Assembly (NCBI GenBank): GCA_030144725.1
Contig: JASKMD010000012.1
Location: forward strand, 10,463,296 to 10,527,295
Length of the DNA: 64,000 nt
From: Haematococcus lacustris
Lineage: Eukaryota; Chlorophyta; Chlorophyceae; Chlamydomonadales; Haematococcaceae
Direction: 5' to 3'
This document shows positions 52,168 through 63,879 of this stretch, one piece after another. Position 1 is the stretch's first letter; each line of letters begins with the position of its first letter. The position numbers and the translations under genes were made by a program. The notes beneath the pieces were generated by a model, which did no database searches, had not been told where the DNA came from, and saw nothing but the letters and a program-made list of their open reading frames with translations.

Positions 52168-52667
52168 ATCTGCACAGATGTCGGTTAAATGAGCCCGGCA
52201 TCTGTGCAGATGCATGTCGATGCCTTTAGGACAAGCGACATCTGTGCAGATGCCGGTTATTAAATCTGTGCAGATGCATTAAAAGGCGACATCTGTGCAG
52301 ATGTCGGTTATATTTTAAGGGGACATCTGTGCAGATGCTTGTAAGGGCGACATCTGTGCAGATGCCGGCTATTAAATCTGTGCAGATGCATGTAAGGGCG
52401 ACATCTGTGCAGATGCCGGTAATAACTTAAGGGCGACATCTGTGCAGATGCTTATAAGGGCGACATCTGTGCAGATGCCGGTTATTAAATCTGTGCAGAT
52501 GCATAAAATGGCGACATCTGTGCAGATGCCGGTTATTAAATCTGTGCAGATGCATAAAATGGCGACATCTGTGCAGATGCCGGTTATACTTGAAGGGCGA
52601 CATCTGCACAGATGCCGACAATGTCGACATCTGCACAGATGCATACCTCGACATCTGCACAGATGCC
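52168..52667. repeat. CATCTGTGCAGATG array, left end of element A
   Basis: About 20 copies of CATCTG-TG-CAGATG (arms palindromic, 2-base centre), many preceded by GGCGA and some inverted (TGCACA centre) near the inner edge. Confidence 0.9.
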
Positions 52668-53318
52668 AAGTAGTGCAGCTGAGCACATGAAGAAAAGGCT
52701 TGCATAAAGGTTACGCAAAGGCACCGCGAAGGAATCAAGACTCTTCCATTATTCAACAATCTGTGTGATATCTGCATGAAGTTTTCGCAAAGGTGGCGCG
52801 AAGGAAGCCAAGGAACCGCGAAGGAGCTTAGATTGCCCCATATAGCAGCAATGAGCAGCCAGGAGCTGCCAACAAAAGTCGCCAAAAGGCTAGCTACGAG
52901 CCAGCCAGCCGCTTAGGCGACCAGATGCCATCAGGTTAAGCGATAGGTTCAAGATATAGCGACAGAAAACGGAAGGAGGTGCAGCGATGCAGCGACACAG
53001 CGATGCAAAGATGCGGCATAAGAAATGCATGAGGTGCAACTAGGACACGTAGCCCGAAGCCTGTGAGACGGAGCGGAAGAGGAGTGGAGGAGCCCGGAGG
53101 CGGTCAGGAGCCATGCATGAGACGAAGCTGGATGCACTTGGCGCAGCTAGGAACAGGTAGGAGCACCCTCCCCTTCCATTCCCCCCTACCTTCCCCACAC
53201 AAACCCCGCAAATGGTGAGTATGTACTCTAGCAGTCATGTGGCTCCAAGTACCTTGCCTGACTATTTGCCAACAACTAAATTGCAGGTTCAATGGTCCCA
53301 ACCTCCCCTTCCCTACAC

Positions 53319-53925
53319 CTAGCCCAGCCCAGCCCAGCCCAGCCCAGCCCAGCCCAGCCCAGCCCAGCCCAGCCCAGCCCAGCCCAGCCCAGCCCAGCCC
53401 AGCCCAGCCCAGCCCAGCCCAGCCCAGCCCAGCCCAGCCCAGCCCAGCCCAGCCCAGCCCAGCCCAGCCCAGCCCAGCCCAGCCCAGCCCAGCCCAGCCC
53501 AGCCCAGCCCAGCCCAGCCCAGCCCAGCCCAGCCCAGCCCAGCCCAGCCCAGCCCAGCCCAGCCCAGCCCAGCCCAGCCCAGCCCAGCCCAGCCCAGCCC
53601 AGCCCAGCCCAGCCCAGCCCAGCCCAGCCCAGCCCAGCCCAGCCCAGCCCAGCCCAGCCCAGCCCAGCCCAGCCCAGCCCAGCCCAGCCCAGCCCAGCCC
53701 AGCCCAGCCCAGCCCAGCCCAGCCCAGCCCAGCCCAGCCCAGCCCAGCCCAGCCCAGCCCAGCCCAGCCCAGCCCAGCCCAGCCCAGCCCAGCCCAGCCC
53801 AGCCCAGCCCAGCCCAGCCCAGCCCAGCCCAGCCCAGCCCAGCCCAGCCCAGCCCAGCCCAGCCCAGCCCAGCCCAGCCCAGCCCAGCCCAGCCCAGCCC
53901 AGCCCAGCCCAGCCCACCCCGGCCC
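53319..53925. repeat. (AGCCC)n microsatellite
   Basis: About 120 near-perfect pentamers. All long open frames here are repeat artefacts. Confidence 0.98.
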
Positions 53926-54043
53926 AGCCCAGCCTGGCCCGTCACATCCCCTCCCTACCCCTACCTATCATCTCACATCCCTCACCCCACATCACAACTC
54001 TGACCGCCTGTCATGACCTTGTTGTTGTTTGCAGGTTCTAGTG

Positions 54044-54378
54044 GCCACCCCCACCCCCACCCCCACCCCCACCCCCACCCCCACCCCCACCCCCACCCCC
54101 ACCCCCACCCCCACCCCCACCCCCACCCCCACCCCCACCCCCACCCCCACCCCCACCCCCACCCCCACCCCCACCCCCACCCCCACCCCCACCCCCACCC
54201 CCACCCCCACCCCCACCCCCACCCCCACCCCCACCCCCACCCCCACCCCCACCCCCACCCCCACCCCCACCCCCACCCCCACCCCACCCCCACCCCCACC
54301 CCCACCCCCACCCCCACCCCCACCCCCACCCCCACCCCCACCCCCACCCCCACCCCCACCCCCACCCCCACCCCCACC
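54044..54378. repeat. (CCCCCA)n microsatellite
   Basis: About 55 hexamers with one unit short of a C near 54285. Confidence 0.98.
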
Positions 54379-55155
54379 ACCTCCTCCATCACCCTACCAC
54401 AAGAAGCAGGCGCATGGAGCGCAGGAGCAGCCAGGAGCTGCAGCCATGGAGGGGCTGCCAGGTAGGTATAGAAGTGGCGCTAGCAAAGTGTGAGTGGCCA
54501 GCCCTTGCACATGAGTGGTCCGATGCCCCGCCTAACTGCAAAGATGCTCCTTGTTCACTGCAGGTCCCACGGTCAGCTCTCCCCCCTTCCCCCCCCTTCC
54601 CCCTTCCCCCTTCCCCCCCCCTTCCCCCTTCCCTACCCTGTCCCACCACCTCCAAGTTTGCCACCCCATCTACTTCCCCCCTTTCCCACCCCCCGCCCCA
54701 CGACGCACGCACGACGCTGCAGCCCCCTCCCTACCCTACCCTTGGCGTAGCAGCCCTCTCCCTACCCTACCCTTGGCGTAGCAATCTGGAGCGGGCAACA
54801 CGGAGCGGGCAGCTTGGAGTGGGATCCAGTAGTAGCAGCCCACCCAGCCCACCCTGGCCATGCCATGCACACTCACCACAATGACCCTACCCATCCCTCT
54901 CCAAAGGGGACGATAGCTGGATGGTGGAGCACTTGGGTGGTTGTCAGCCCGTGCTTGTTGCGCGACACGGCATAGGTGTGGTAGGTGGGAGTCAATGGTA
55001 GTGTGGTGTGTGAAGGATAGCGGGAGCACGTAAGTGGAGGCTATGAAGTTGCACCCCGTGTTATACATCACTAAGGAGAGGTGTAGCATCAACCTTGTTG
55101 TAGCGTCCATCCTCGTCATCTTGCCGCCTTGTTGTGATGTTGTTGTGTTGTCCTT

Positions 55156-55286
55156 GGGGTGGGGTGGGGTGGGGTGGGGTGGGGTGGGGTGATGGTGATG
55201 GTGATGGTGATGGTGATGGTGATGGTGATGGTGATGGTGATGGTGATGGTGATGGTGATGGTGATGGTGATGGTGATGGTGATGCA
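55156..55286. repeat. (GGGGT)n and (GGTGAT)n tracts
   Basis: Six GGGGT pentamers run directly into about 18 GGTGAT hexamers. Confidence 0.95.
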
Positions 55287-55494
55287 TGTTTAACCTGAGT
55301 GTGGTGATGGTGATGGTGGTGTGTTGTGTTACCTTGTTGTTGTGTTGTGTCGTTGCTACCTTGTCACATCGTAGGGGTGTGTTGCGGTCATTGGGTGCAT
55401 CAATGCATTTGCTTAGCATTTCCATATTCAGGTGTAGTGGAGTGATGGTGCATCGAGACATGTGCTTGCAAGTCCCGTAGCGAGGTGTTGCGAG

Positions 55495-55775
55495 ATGTTT
55501 GAGTGTCCAAACATGTGTTTTGCGGGGGTGTTGCGGGGTGTTTGGTCGTCAATACATGTGTTTTGCGGGGGTGTAGCGAGGTGTTGCGGGGTGTTTGGTC
55601 GTCAATACATGTGTTTTGCGGGGGTGTAGCGAGGTGTTGCGGGGTGTTTGGGTGTCAATTCATATGTTTTGCGGGGGTGTAGCGAGGTGTTGCGGGGTGT
55701 TTGGGTGTCAATACATGTGTTTTGCGGGGGTGTTGCGAGGTGTTTGGGTGTCAATGCATGTGCTTTGCGGATGTA
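55495..55775. repeat. Roughly 60-bp tandem repeat (TTTTGCGGGGGTGTAGCGAG-type)
   Basis: Five units with GAGGTGTTGCGGGGTGTTTG and CAATACATGTG. A single related unit (TGGTGTTGCAAGGTGTTCGG, about 61530) occupies the matching place in element B. Confidence 0.85.
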
Positions 55776-55791
55776 ATAGTCGATGAAATAG

Positions 55792-56166
55792 TCGACATCT
55801 GTGCAGATGAAGCCACGACATCTGCACAGCCAAGCCGCGAATGTAATAGTCGACATCTGTGCAGATGCTACAGACAACATCTGCACAGCCAAGGCTTGAA
55901 TGTAATAGTCGACATCTGCGCAGATGTCGTTGTTAGCAGCTGCACAGATGTCGGTCACGACATCTGCACAGCCAAGCATTGAATGTAATAGTCGACATCT
56001 GTGCAGATGTCGTTGTCAGCAGCTGCACAGATGTTGGTCGCGGTATACGACATCTGTGCAGATGTCGACTTCCTACGGCTGCACAGATGTCGACATCGCC
56101 TGCATCTGCACAGATGTCGACTACCAGCAGCTGTGCAGATTAAGGACAACCGACATCTGCACAGAT
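55792..56166. repeat. CATCTGTGCAGATG array, right end of element A
   Basis: About 14 full or half sites in both orientations with TCGA-containing spacers. Confidence 0.9.
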
Positions 56167-56323
56167 TGCTTGGTTATGAAAATCGCGGCCAAATTACGTC
56201 GCAACGGATGCACGGAGTTACATAAGACTTATACCGTTCGAACGGCCTTCTACTCTAGTTTTCAATGGGCTATGGTCGGTCCAATCGCGACCGGTCCTTG
56301 TTTATCATGAGTGTGTCTTTCTA

Positions 56324-57008
56324 CACAGGGTCCTGGTACCACACCACAGGGTTCTGGCTCACAGGGTCCTGGCACCACACCACAGGGTCCTGGCTTACAG
56401 GGTCCTGGCACCACACCACAGGGTCCTGGCACCACACCACAGGGTCCTGGCACCTCACCACAGGGTTCTGGCCAACAGGGTCCTGGCACCACACCACAGG
56501 GTCCTGGCACCACACCTCAAGATCTTGGCCTACAGGGTCCTGGCACCTCACCACAGGGTCCTGGCCCACAGGGTCCTGGCACCTCACCACAGGGTCCTGG
56601 CACCTCACCACAGGGTCCTGGCACCACAGGGTCCTGGCACCACACCACAGGGTTCTGGCCCACAGGGTCCTGGCACCTCACCACAGGGTCCTGGCACCTC
56701 ACCACAGGGTCCTGGCACCACAGGGTCCTGGCACCTCACCACAGGGTTCTGGCCCACAGGGTCCTGGCACCTCACCACAGGGTTCTGGCTCACAGGGTCC
56801 TGGCACCTCACCACAGGGTCCTGGCACCTCACCACAGGGTCCTGGCCCACAGGGTCCTGGCACCTCACCACAGGGTCCTGGCACCACAGGGTCCTGGCAC
56901 CTCACCACAGGGTCCTGGCACCTCACCACAGGGTCCTGGCACCACAGGGTCCTGGCCCACAGGGTCCTGGCACCACACCACAGGGTCCTGGCACCACACC
57001 ACAGGGTT
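56324..57008. repeat. CACAGGGTCCTGGCACC tandem array, left end of element B
   Basis: About 38 copies of ACAGGGTCCTGGC with CACCACACC or CACCTCACC spacers, period 9-21 bp. Confidence 0.95.
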
Positions 57009-58044
57009 CATATATTGAAGTCACCATCAGTGTCATTGATTCATTCAACCATGCGTGCTACAGCTGCAACCATGCTGCATTCACTGCTGCCGCTGCCCTA
57101 TCACCCCAGCCTATCTCTACAACACGGTATGCCCATAGGGTCCAAAATAATCCGGCTGCATGGAGGGTTGCATGAAGTTCTCGCAAAGGAACTGCGAAGG
57201 AAGCAAGGCATCGCGCAGGAATTAAGACTGCCCCGCCAAGCTGGCGTTAGCAGCCAGGAGCAGCCAGGAGCAGCCAACAGGGGATCGCAGCCAGGAGAAG
57301 CCATCCAGCCGTCGCTAGCCAGCGGCATCTCTCGTCACCAGGGACGATGATAGACTTTGTTGCTTGAAGTGCCTTGCAGGCGGATAGAATGTTAAGTGCC
57401 TTGCAGGTGGGGCGCCACCCAGCAGCCTCACAGCAATCGCGACCAGCCACAGCAATATAGCGCCAAGGTGAAGCGAAAGGAGCGATAGAAAGCATGCGAC
57501 TAGGTCGAGCGACAGGAGCAAGAGGCAGCGAGGAGGCAGGGAAAGGTGCGAAAGGAGCAAGGTGGCGCTCATCGACTTTGTGGCAGTCAGATAACTTTGT
57601 GGCAGTCAGATTTCCACAACTAACTAGAACAGCGGGCCCGTCCGACAGCGGACGGGGCACACGGACCAAGCTGCGGCCTCCGGCCACAATGCTCTTGCAC
57701 CAGTCCTTGCACCAGCTCTTGCACCAGGCCACAGTGCTGAGTGCTGAGTCTAATTGCTGGATGTGTGAGACTGAGTGCTAAGTCTGAGTACGACTGTGAC
57801 AGCAATGGCTGTGTCTGCCCTACCAACCCCTCATCGGTGTCAGGGCCAGCAGGCTATGCAGCAAACACCTCACTGTACACAACATTACCTGTAGGGTTGG
57901 CCTGAAGCGTATGCGGCGACTAAAATGATGGTATATACGTATGTATATATTGTATGCATAGGTCCGTAGGGCGAACCGTAGGTGCAAGGTCATCATTTTG
58001 AGAAAGTGAGTAGGCAGTTTGGTGCACAACAACCATAAAAACTC

Positions 58045-58990
58045 CCGCCCTGCTGCCCTGTAGCTGCCCTACCCTAATGGCTGCCCGGCTGACCTGCTGC
58101 TGCCCTGCCCTAATGGCTGCCCGGCTGACCTGCTGCTGCCCTACCCTGACCGGCTGCCCTGCTGCCCTGCTGCTGCCCTGCCCTAATGGCTGCCCTGCTG
58201 ACCTGCTGCTGCCCTACCCTGACCGGCTGCCCTGCTGACCTGCTGCTGCCCTACCCTGACCGGCTGCCCCGCTGCCCTGCTGCTGCCCTGCCCTAATGGC
58301 TGCCCGGCTGACCTGCTGCTGCCCTGCCCTAATGGCTGCCCGGCTGACCTGCTGCTGCCCTGCCCTAATGGCTGACCGGCTGACCTGCTGCTGCCCTACC
58401 CTGACCGGCTGCCCTGCTGCCCTGCCCTAATGGCTGCCCTGCTGCTGCCCTACCCTGACCGGCTGCCCTGCTGCCCTGCCCTAATGGCTGCCCGGCTGAC
58501 CTGCTGCTGCCCTACCCTGACCGGCTGCCCTGATGCCCTGCTGCTGCCCTACCCTAATGGCTACCCTGCTGCTGCCCTACCCTGACCGGCTGCCCTGCTG
58601 CCCTGCTGCTGCCCTACCCTGACCGGCTGCCCTGCCCTAATGGCTGCCCTGCTGACCTGCTGCTGCCCTACCCTGACCGGCTGCCCTGCTGCCCTGCTGC
58701 TGCCCTACCCTGACCGGCTGCCCTGCTGCCCTGCTGCTGCCCTACCCTAATGGCTGCCCGGCTGACCTGCTGCTGCCCTACCCTGATCGGCTGCCCTGAT
58801 GCCCTGCTGCTGCCCTACCCTGATGGCTGCCCCTGATGCCCTGATGCTGCCCTACCCTGACCGGCTGCCCTGCTGCCCTGCTGCTGCCCTACCCTAATGG
58901 CTGCCCTGATGCCCTGCTGCTGCCCTACCCTGACCGGCTGCCCTGATGCCCTGCTGCTGCCCTACCCTGATGGCTGCCCGGCTGCCCTGT
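58045..58990. repeat. CTGCCCTACCCTGACCGG / CTGCCCTAATGG minisatellite
   Basis: Higher-order array of CTGCTGCCCTACCCTGACCG and CCTGCCCTAATGGCTGCC units with CTGATGCC variants toward the right. Confidence 0.95.
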
Positions 58991-60011
58991 TGCTGCTCGA
59001 CCGGATGCCCGGCTGCCATGTCCGGGTCTCGTCGCCACATTCCTCGTATGCATCATCGGGTGGTTCCCGTGCAATGACTGTCATGGCTGGCTGGCTGCAT
59101 ATCGCAGCGACTTGCATTTGACCCGCGATTACGGGATTGGGGTACGCTACGTATACCTGTGTACAAAGCCCCATCGTTACATCGTGGCATGGCACGGCTT
59201 GAAGGCCAACTGCAATCATCCAGCCTACTCGTCGCAATGCCCTTTTAGAGCGGCACGGAGGAGGGTCGCATGAGGGGGCTATTATAGCTGGCTACGCTGT
59301 AGCTCGTCAGCAGCCGCAGCCAAATGTGGCCGCAGCCATCGTTGGACTTGACTCGTTTGACTTTTTGGCTGTGAACCGTTTGACTTTTAGACCGTCCGCT
59401 GACTTTGAACTATCTCTGCGCAAGCTGCATCGCCATCGTTTGCTGAGCCAGGTTCGCTGGTATCTACTATTTGTGGGGCGTTAGAACCGCAGATCGGAAG
59501 TCGATCTCACGGCACAGTGCATCTTTCGCGATTCTGTGCGGAGGGAGTCCTTACATAATTATTGCGAGGCTGTGCGCGCAATCGCAGGCCGTTCCGCCGA
59601 ACCCCCCCCCTAGCAGTTTTAATAGTATAGATGCCAAGTAGCACGGGAAAGGTGCGATGATCATCAAGAATTAGCTACTAGTCAATTGGTAAAGAATGTG
59701 TGGCATGGGTTGCTTGCAGGTGAAGTAGGTTGGAGGTGAATTGAAGGTGCTTGGAGCGCAGGACCAGTCGTAAGCTGGAAGCCATGAAGTGCAGCCAAGG
59801 GAAGCAGCTTGGCAGAGCAGCCAAGAGCAGCCAGGAGCGGTTAGAAGCGGCAGCGATGAGTAGCACCCACTCCCCTTGTCCCACACCCAACCCCATTCCC
59901 CCCTCACACACTCAACCTAGCAAGTGAGTGAGTGGTGAGTGGCCTGCCCTTGCAACTGTGTGGCTTTATGTACCTAGTCTGACCGCTGTCATGCCCTTGT
60001 TTTTCTGCAGG

Positions 60012-60095
60012 TTCTCCCTCCCTCCCTCCCTCCCTCCCTCCCTCCCTCCCTCCCTCCCTCCCTCCCTCCCTCCCTCCCTCCCTCCCTCCCTCCCC
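60012..60095. repeat. (CCCT)n microsatellite
   Basis: About 20 tetramers, starting directly after an acceptor-like CTGCAGGTT. Confidence 0.95.
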
Positions 60096-60363
60096 TGCCC
60101 AGTACAACGCAACGCAACGAATGGCAGCGATGAGTGGCACCCTCCCTAACCCCTGCCCCAAACCCCATTCCCCCCCATACACTCCTCTCTACAAATGGTG
60201 AGTGGCTTGCCGTGGCCATTGTGTGGCTCCATGTGTCTAGCCTGACCACTAGCATGCCCTTCTTTGCTGCAGGATTTCATGGTCACACCCATCCCCTTTC
60301 CCACAATCGCTACACTCACCTTCACTCTCGCCCTCCTTCACTACAATGCAACCTGGAGCACTG

Positions 60364-60693
60364 CCTCCTCCCCTCCCCTCCCCTCCCCTCCCCTCCCCTC
60401 CCCTCCCCTCCCCTCCCCTCCCCTCCCCTCCCCTCCCCTCCCCTCCCCTCCCCTCCCCTCCCCTCCCCTCCCCTCCCCTCCCCTCCCCTCCCCTCCCCTC
60501 CCCTCCCCTCCCCTCCCCTCCCCTCCCCTCCCCTCCCCTCCCCTCCCCTCCCCTCCCCTCCCCTCCCCTCCCCTCCCCTCCCCTCCCCTCCCCTCCCCTC
60601 CCCTCCCCTCCCCTCCCCTCCCCTCCCCTCCCCTCCCCTCCCCTCCCCTCCCCTCCCCTCCCCTCCCCTCCCCTCCCCTCCCCTCCCCTCCCC
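60364..60693. repeat. (CCCTC)n microsatellite
   Basis: About 66 pentamers, about 90 bp after an acceptor-like CTGCAGG. Confidence 0.98.
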
Positions 60694-60984
60694 TGCAGCC
60701 ATGAGCAGAAAGCAAGAGTAGCATGGAGCGGCAGCCAGGACTTCCGGTGAGTGCACATGCTTGGTGAGTGCACATGCCAAGCCTAAATGCAAGGATGCCT
60801 CTTGCTGCCGCAGGTCTGATGGTCACACTGCTGCCCCTTGCCCCCTTCCCCCTTCCCCCTTCCCTGCCCAAGCCCACCACCACCACTTCCGAGTCTGCCA
60901 CCTACCTACCCTCCTCCCCTCCTCCCCTCCTCCCCTCTTCTCTCCTCTCCCCCACCCAATGGCACCCAGCAGCCCTTGGCGTAG

Positions 60985-61290
60985 CAGCATGGAGCGGGCA
61001 GCCTGGAGCGGGCAGCCCGGAGTGGGCAGCATGGAGCGGGCAGCATGGAGCGGGCAGCCTGGAGCGGGCAGCCTGGAGCGGGCAGCCTGAAGCGGGCAGC
61101 CTGGAGCGGGCAACCTGGAGTGGGCAACCTGGAGCCAAGCCTAGCCCAGCCTACCCCAGCCTAGCCTAGCCTAGCCTACCCCAGCCTAGCCTAGCCTAGC
61201 CTACCCCAGGCTAGCCTTGCCTAGGCTAGCCTACCCTAGCCTACCCTAGCCTAGCCTACCCCAGGCTAGCCCAGCCTAGCCTAGCCCAGC
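60985..61290. repeat. GGAGCGGGCAGCCT and CCTAGCCTACCCC tandem repeats
   Basis: About 11 copies of GGAGCGGGCAGC (to 61133), then CCTAG/CCTACCCC units. The first type also occurs at 54787-54820 in element A. Confidence 0.9.
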
Positions 61291-61571
61291 CTGATTTGGT
61301 GCCATGGGGCATAGACAGCAAGGCAAAGTGCTTAGCAGTCCCGTGATGCGGTGTTAGCCCATAGCAATGAGGTGCAGCCAGTCCTTGTGGTTGTGCACAT
61401 GGCATAGGTGGTGAGCAATGCATGAGTCGTTGTGTTGTTGTTGTAGTGATGTTGTGTGGTGTTGTTGTGTGGTGTTGTCACCTTGCATCAATGCATGTGC
61501 TTAGCACCAGCAATACATGCCGTTTGTTGTGGTGTTGCAAGGTGTTCGGGCGTCGTTGCATACGTTGTGGC

Positions 61572-62218
61572 AGGACCCTGTAGACGTGAGGCAGGACCCT
61601 GTGAACGTGTGTCGTAGGACCCTGTAGCCGTGCGGCAGAACCCTGTGAGAATGTGTTGTAGGACCCTGTAGTTGTGCGGCAGAACCCTGTGAAACTTTAT
61701 TGTAAGACCCTGTAGCCGTGCGGCAGAACCCTGTGAGAACGTGTCGCAGAACCCTGTAGCCGTGCGGCAGAACCCTGTGAGAAAGTGTCGCAGGACCCTG
61801 TAGCCGTGCGGCAGAACCCTGTGAGAACGTGTCGCAGAACCCTGTAGCCGTGCGGCAGAACCCTGTGAGAAAGTGTCGCAGGACCCTGTAGCCGTGCGGC
61901 AGGACCCTGTGAGAATATGTCGTAGGACCCTGTAGCCGTGCGGCAGAACCCTGTGAGAAAGTGTCGCAGGACCCTGTAGCCGTGCGGCAGAACCCTGTGA
62001 GAAAGTGTCGCAGGACCCTGTAGCCGTGCGGCAGAACCCTGTGAGAAAGTGTCGCATGACCCTGTAGCCGTGCGGCAGAACCCTGTGAGGAAGTGTCGCA
62101 GGACCCTGTAGCCGTGCGGCAGAACCCTGTAAACAAATGTCGCAGGACCCTGTAGCCGTGCGGCAGGACCCTGTGACCTAGGACCCTGTACAGGGTCGGT
62201 AGGACCCTGTACAGGGTT
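61572..62218. repeat. AGGACCCTGTAGCCGTGCGG tandem array, right end of element B
   Basis: About 15 units of roughly 43 bp, each holding AGGACCCTGT, then CCGTGCGGCAGAACCCTGTG and a GTGTCGC-type spacer. Ends with two full palindromes ACCCTGTACAGGGT (to 62218). Confidence 0.95.
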
Positions 62219-62303
62219 AGGTAACTTTTCAAATAGTTATAACATCGCAACAACTTTGAGTTTTTCAACGATTACAACGGCGATGAGTCGGCCTTTCCTG
62301 GGG

Positions 62304-63851
62304 CTATCTGCAGTATGCCTCCCGAGAAGAAATGACGTAGGCGACTTCCTGCCTTAATCGGCGCGAGTGTGGGCCTGAGGATGGGGCTGCTTTGGTACGC
62401 TGCTGAATGTGCTTCTCCACAAAGCTTCGAAGATTAGCCAACCGGGTTTTTTGGGCTGGCCGTTGCTTGGGTGGGATCTTGTAGAAGTTGATGTAGCCCC
62501 ACAACTGTGTCACAGTGAAGGTCGCAGCTTGCTCAACCGTGGTAGCACTGTAGTCAGCTCCTCGAGGATGCTTGCTGCTGACTGCTCTCAACTGACCAAG
62601 GCAGGCGGCGGTGCCGATGTTCAGCACCAACTGCTTGTTTCCACCCACCATGCGAGACTCTATCACCGCCTTGCGTGCTGCCCGTGCTGGTGCTGTCATG
62701 GCGGTGGATGCACTCTCCATGTCACGTTGCTCCTTCCTAAGGGCCTTCATCTGTGGGTGGAGGTCCACGGCGTCCATGGTACGAAACGATGAAGGGTCGG
62801 TCTTGGCAACGAGAGTGCTCAACAATGATGGCAGCCGTTGCTTGCTGCCATGTCCATGCTTGGTGTGCTGCAGGGCTGACTCCACATGCGCATTGGACGT
62901 TGGCGCTGCCCCAAAGAAGTGCACCAGATGTGTGAAGAGCCTTGAACTGCATTCCTCGCCTGCAGCCATGGCCTCGATGTCGCCCCGGAACATGGACACG
63001 GTGTTGAATGGATCGTACTCAGCGGGGTTGCATGATGGCGGTGCTGGTTGCAGGCGCTTGCGCTTGCGGCTGCCTTGATCTTGCTGCAAGTGTTGCTGCT
63101 GTTGTTCCTCCCAAGCCTCCCATTGCTTGCGGTGCGCAGCATCCTCTATCAACACCCTCTCGGCTGCCTTGGCTGCATATGTTGCATCAGAAGAGCCCAT
63201 TGCTGATAGGAGATGGGGAAGCTGCTGGTACACTTTGCCGTGCTCATCCAGGTACTTGAGCATAGCATCGATATGTTGGGTGATGAGGTGGATTAGCTCA
63301 AGCCTGGCCGCCTCCCACAGTGCAGGGGGCACGAGCTCTTGTGCTCGATCAAAGAGGTCGGGGAAGTCCTGGTACACAAGTGCCCCCAACAGACTGTCTG
63401 ACAGGGCTTCTACATGCCGCGCCACCTCAAAAGCGTGCATGCCCCCCCCACCGGCAGCCCAGTCTAGCTCGGGCATGATGATCTGCTGCCCCACCACAGC
63501 CACCACCATGACTTGCAAGGTGAATGTGGTGTTAAGCAACAGGCCACTCAGCTCTGCTGCCCAGTCCGGGGCCAAAGCTCCCCGCTCTTCCATGATGACA
63601 GCCACGGCCTTGGTGACGGGCCCAAGCACACGGGTAAGGGATAGGCAAGCTGTCACGAAGCTGCCCCACCGGGTAAGGGTAGGGAAGCTGGGCTTGGACC
63701 ACCCCCCCATATTGGGCAGTCCATCCCAATGCCCCATGATGAGGCTGCAAAGCCGCTCAATGCTAAAGGCAACCTCCGCTGACAACCCAACCGCTGTCAG
63801 GCCCTGGTGCAAAACATTGTGGTAGAGATGGCTGAGGCAAGGCCAGAACAT
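62304..63851 (-). CDS. DUF659/hAT-like transposase, C-terminal exon
   Basis: 515 codons open from ATG 63851, but the start is probably an internal exon: FWPCLSHLYHNVLHQGL corresponds to the Pro-Cys-x-x-His segment in the middle of such transposases. Then PTLTRWGSFVTACLSL (the TRWxS motif that follows the second catalytic residue), long helices, LVYQDFPDLFDRAQELV, a Lys/Arg block (GSRKRKRLQ), EYDPFNTVSMFRGDIE, and LFTHLVHFFGAAPTSNAHVE near the usual dimerisation region. Upstream exons lie beyond the window or behind the (GGGCT)n tract at 63880. The zinc-finger and DUF659 parts missing here are the ones present at 6384-7271, though the two loci are not shown to be one family. Confidence 0.6.
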   Translation of the reverse strand: MFWPCLSHLYHNVLHQGLTAVGLSAEVAFSIERLCSLIMGHWDGLPNMGGWSKPSFPTLTRWGSFVTACLSLTRVLGPVTKAVAVIMEERGALAPDWAAELSGLLLNTTFTLQVMVVAVVGQQIIMPELDWAAGGGGMHAFEVARHVEALSDSLLGALVYQDFPDLFDRAQELVPPALWEAARLELIHLITQHIDAMLKYLDEHGKVYQQLPHLLSAMGSSDATYAAKAAERVLIEDAAHRKQWEAWEEQQQQHLQQDQGSRKRKRLQPAPPSCNPAEYDPFNTVSMFRGDIEAMAAGEECSSRLFTHLVHFFGAAPTSNAHVESALQHTKHGHGSKQRLPSLLSTLVAKTDPSSFRTMDAVDLHPQMKALRKEQRDMESASTAMTAPARAARKAVIESRMVGGNKQLVLNIGTAACLGQLRAVSSKHPRGADYSATTVEQAATFTVTQLWGYINFYKIPPKQRPAQKTRLANLRSFVEKHIQQRTKAAPSSGPHSRRLRQEVAYVISSREAYCR

Positions 63852-63879
63852 GATTAGGGCCAGGCCTTCACGGGAGAGG

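Larger units (their letters stand above)
51962..56333. mobile_element. Non-coding element A (4.4 kb)
   Basis: Left end GGACCCTGTACAGGGTCC...CACTCACGATAAATAAGG (to 52008). Right end, reverse complemented from 56333, GGACCCTGT...CACTCATGATAAACAAGG: 16 of 18 in the inner block, with spacers of different length before it. Subterminal CATCTGTGCAGATG arrays lie inside both ends. No gene recognised; the interior is microsatellites joined by intron-like modules. The right boundary overlaps the first unit of the next element's array. Confidence 0.55.
56324..62218. mobile_element. Non-coding element B (5.9 kb), paralogue of element A
   Basis: Flanked by arrays built on ACAGGGT/ACCCTGT. The interior follows element A in the same order: GCATGAAGTT(C/T)TCGCAAAGG (57171; A: 52775), the CAGGAGCAGCCAGGAGC part, intron-like modules with simple repeats, GGAGCGGGCAGC repeats (60988; A: 54787), ATCAATGCATNTGCTTAGCA (about 61488; A: 55396). 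No gene found. Exact ends are not resolved. Confidence 0.55.

Noticed and set aside
52168..52667. CRISPR-like array of CATCTGTGCAGATG
   Set aside because: Spacers are short, variable and partly repeated, units occur in both orientations, and the same array closes the other end of the element.
53237..54493. Long Pro/Ser/Gln, His/Pro and Gly/Trp open frames
   Set aside because: Products of the (AGCCC)n and (CCCCCA)n microsatellites; open in several frames at once.
60134..60901. Open frames of Ser/Pro/Leu and Arg/Gly/Glu repeats
   Set aside because: Artefacts of the (CCCTC)n tract.
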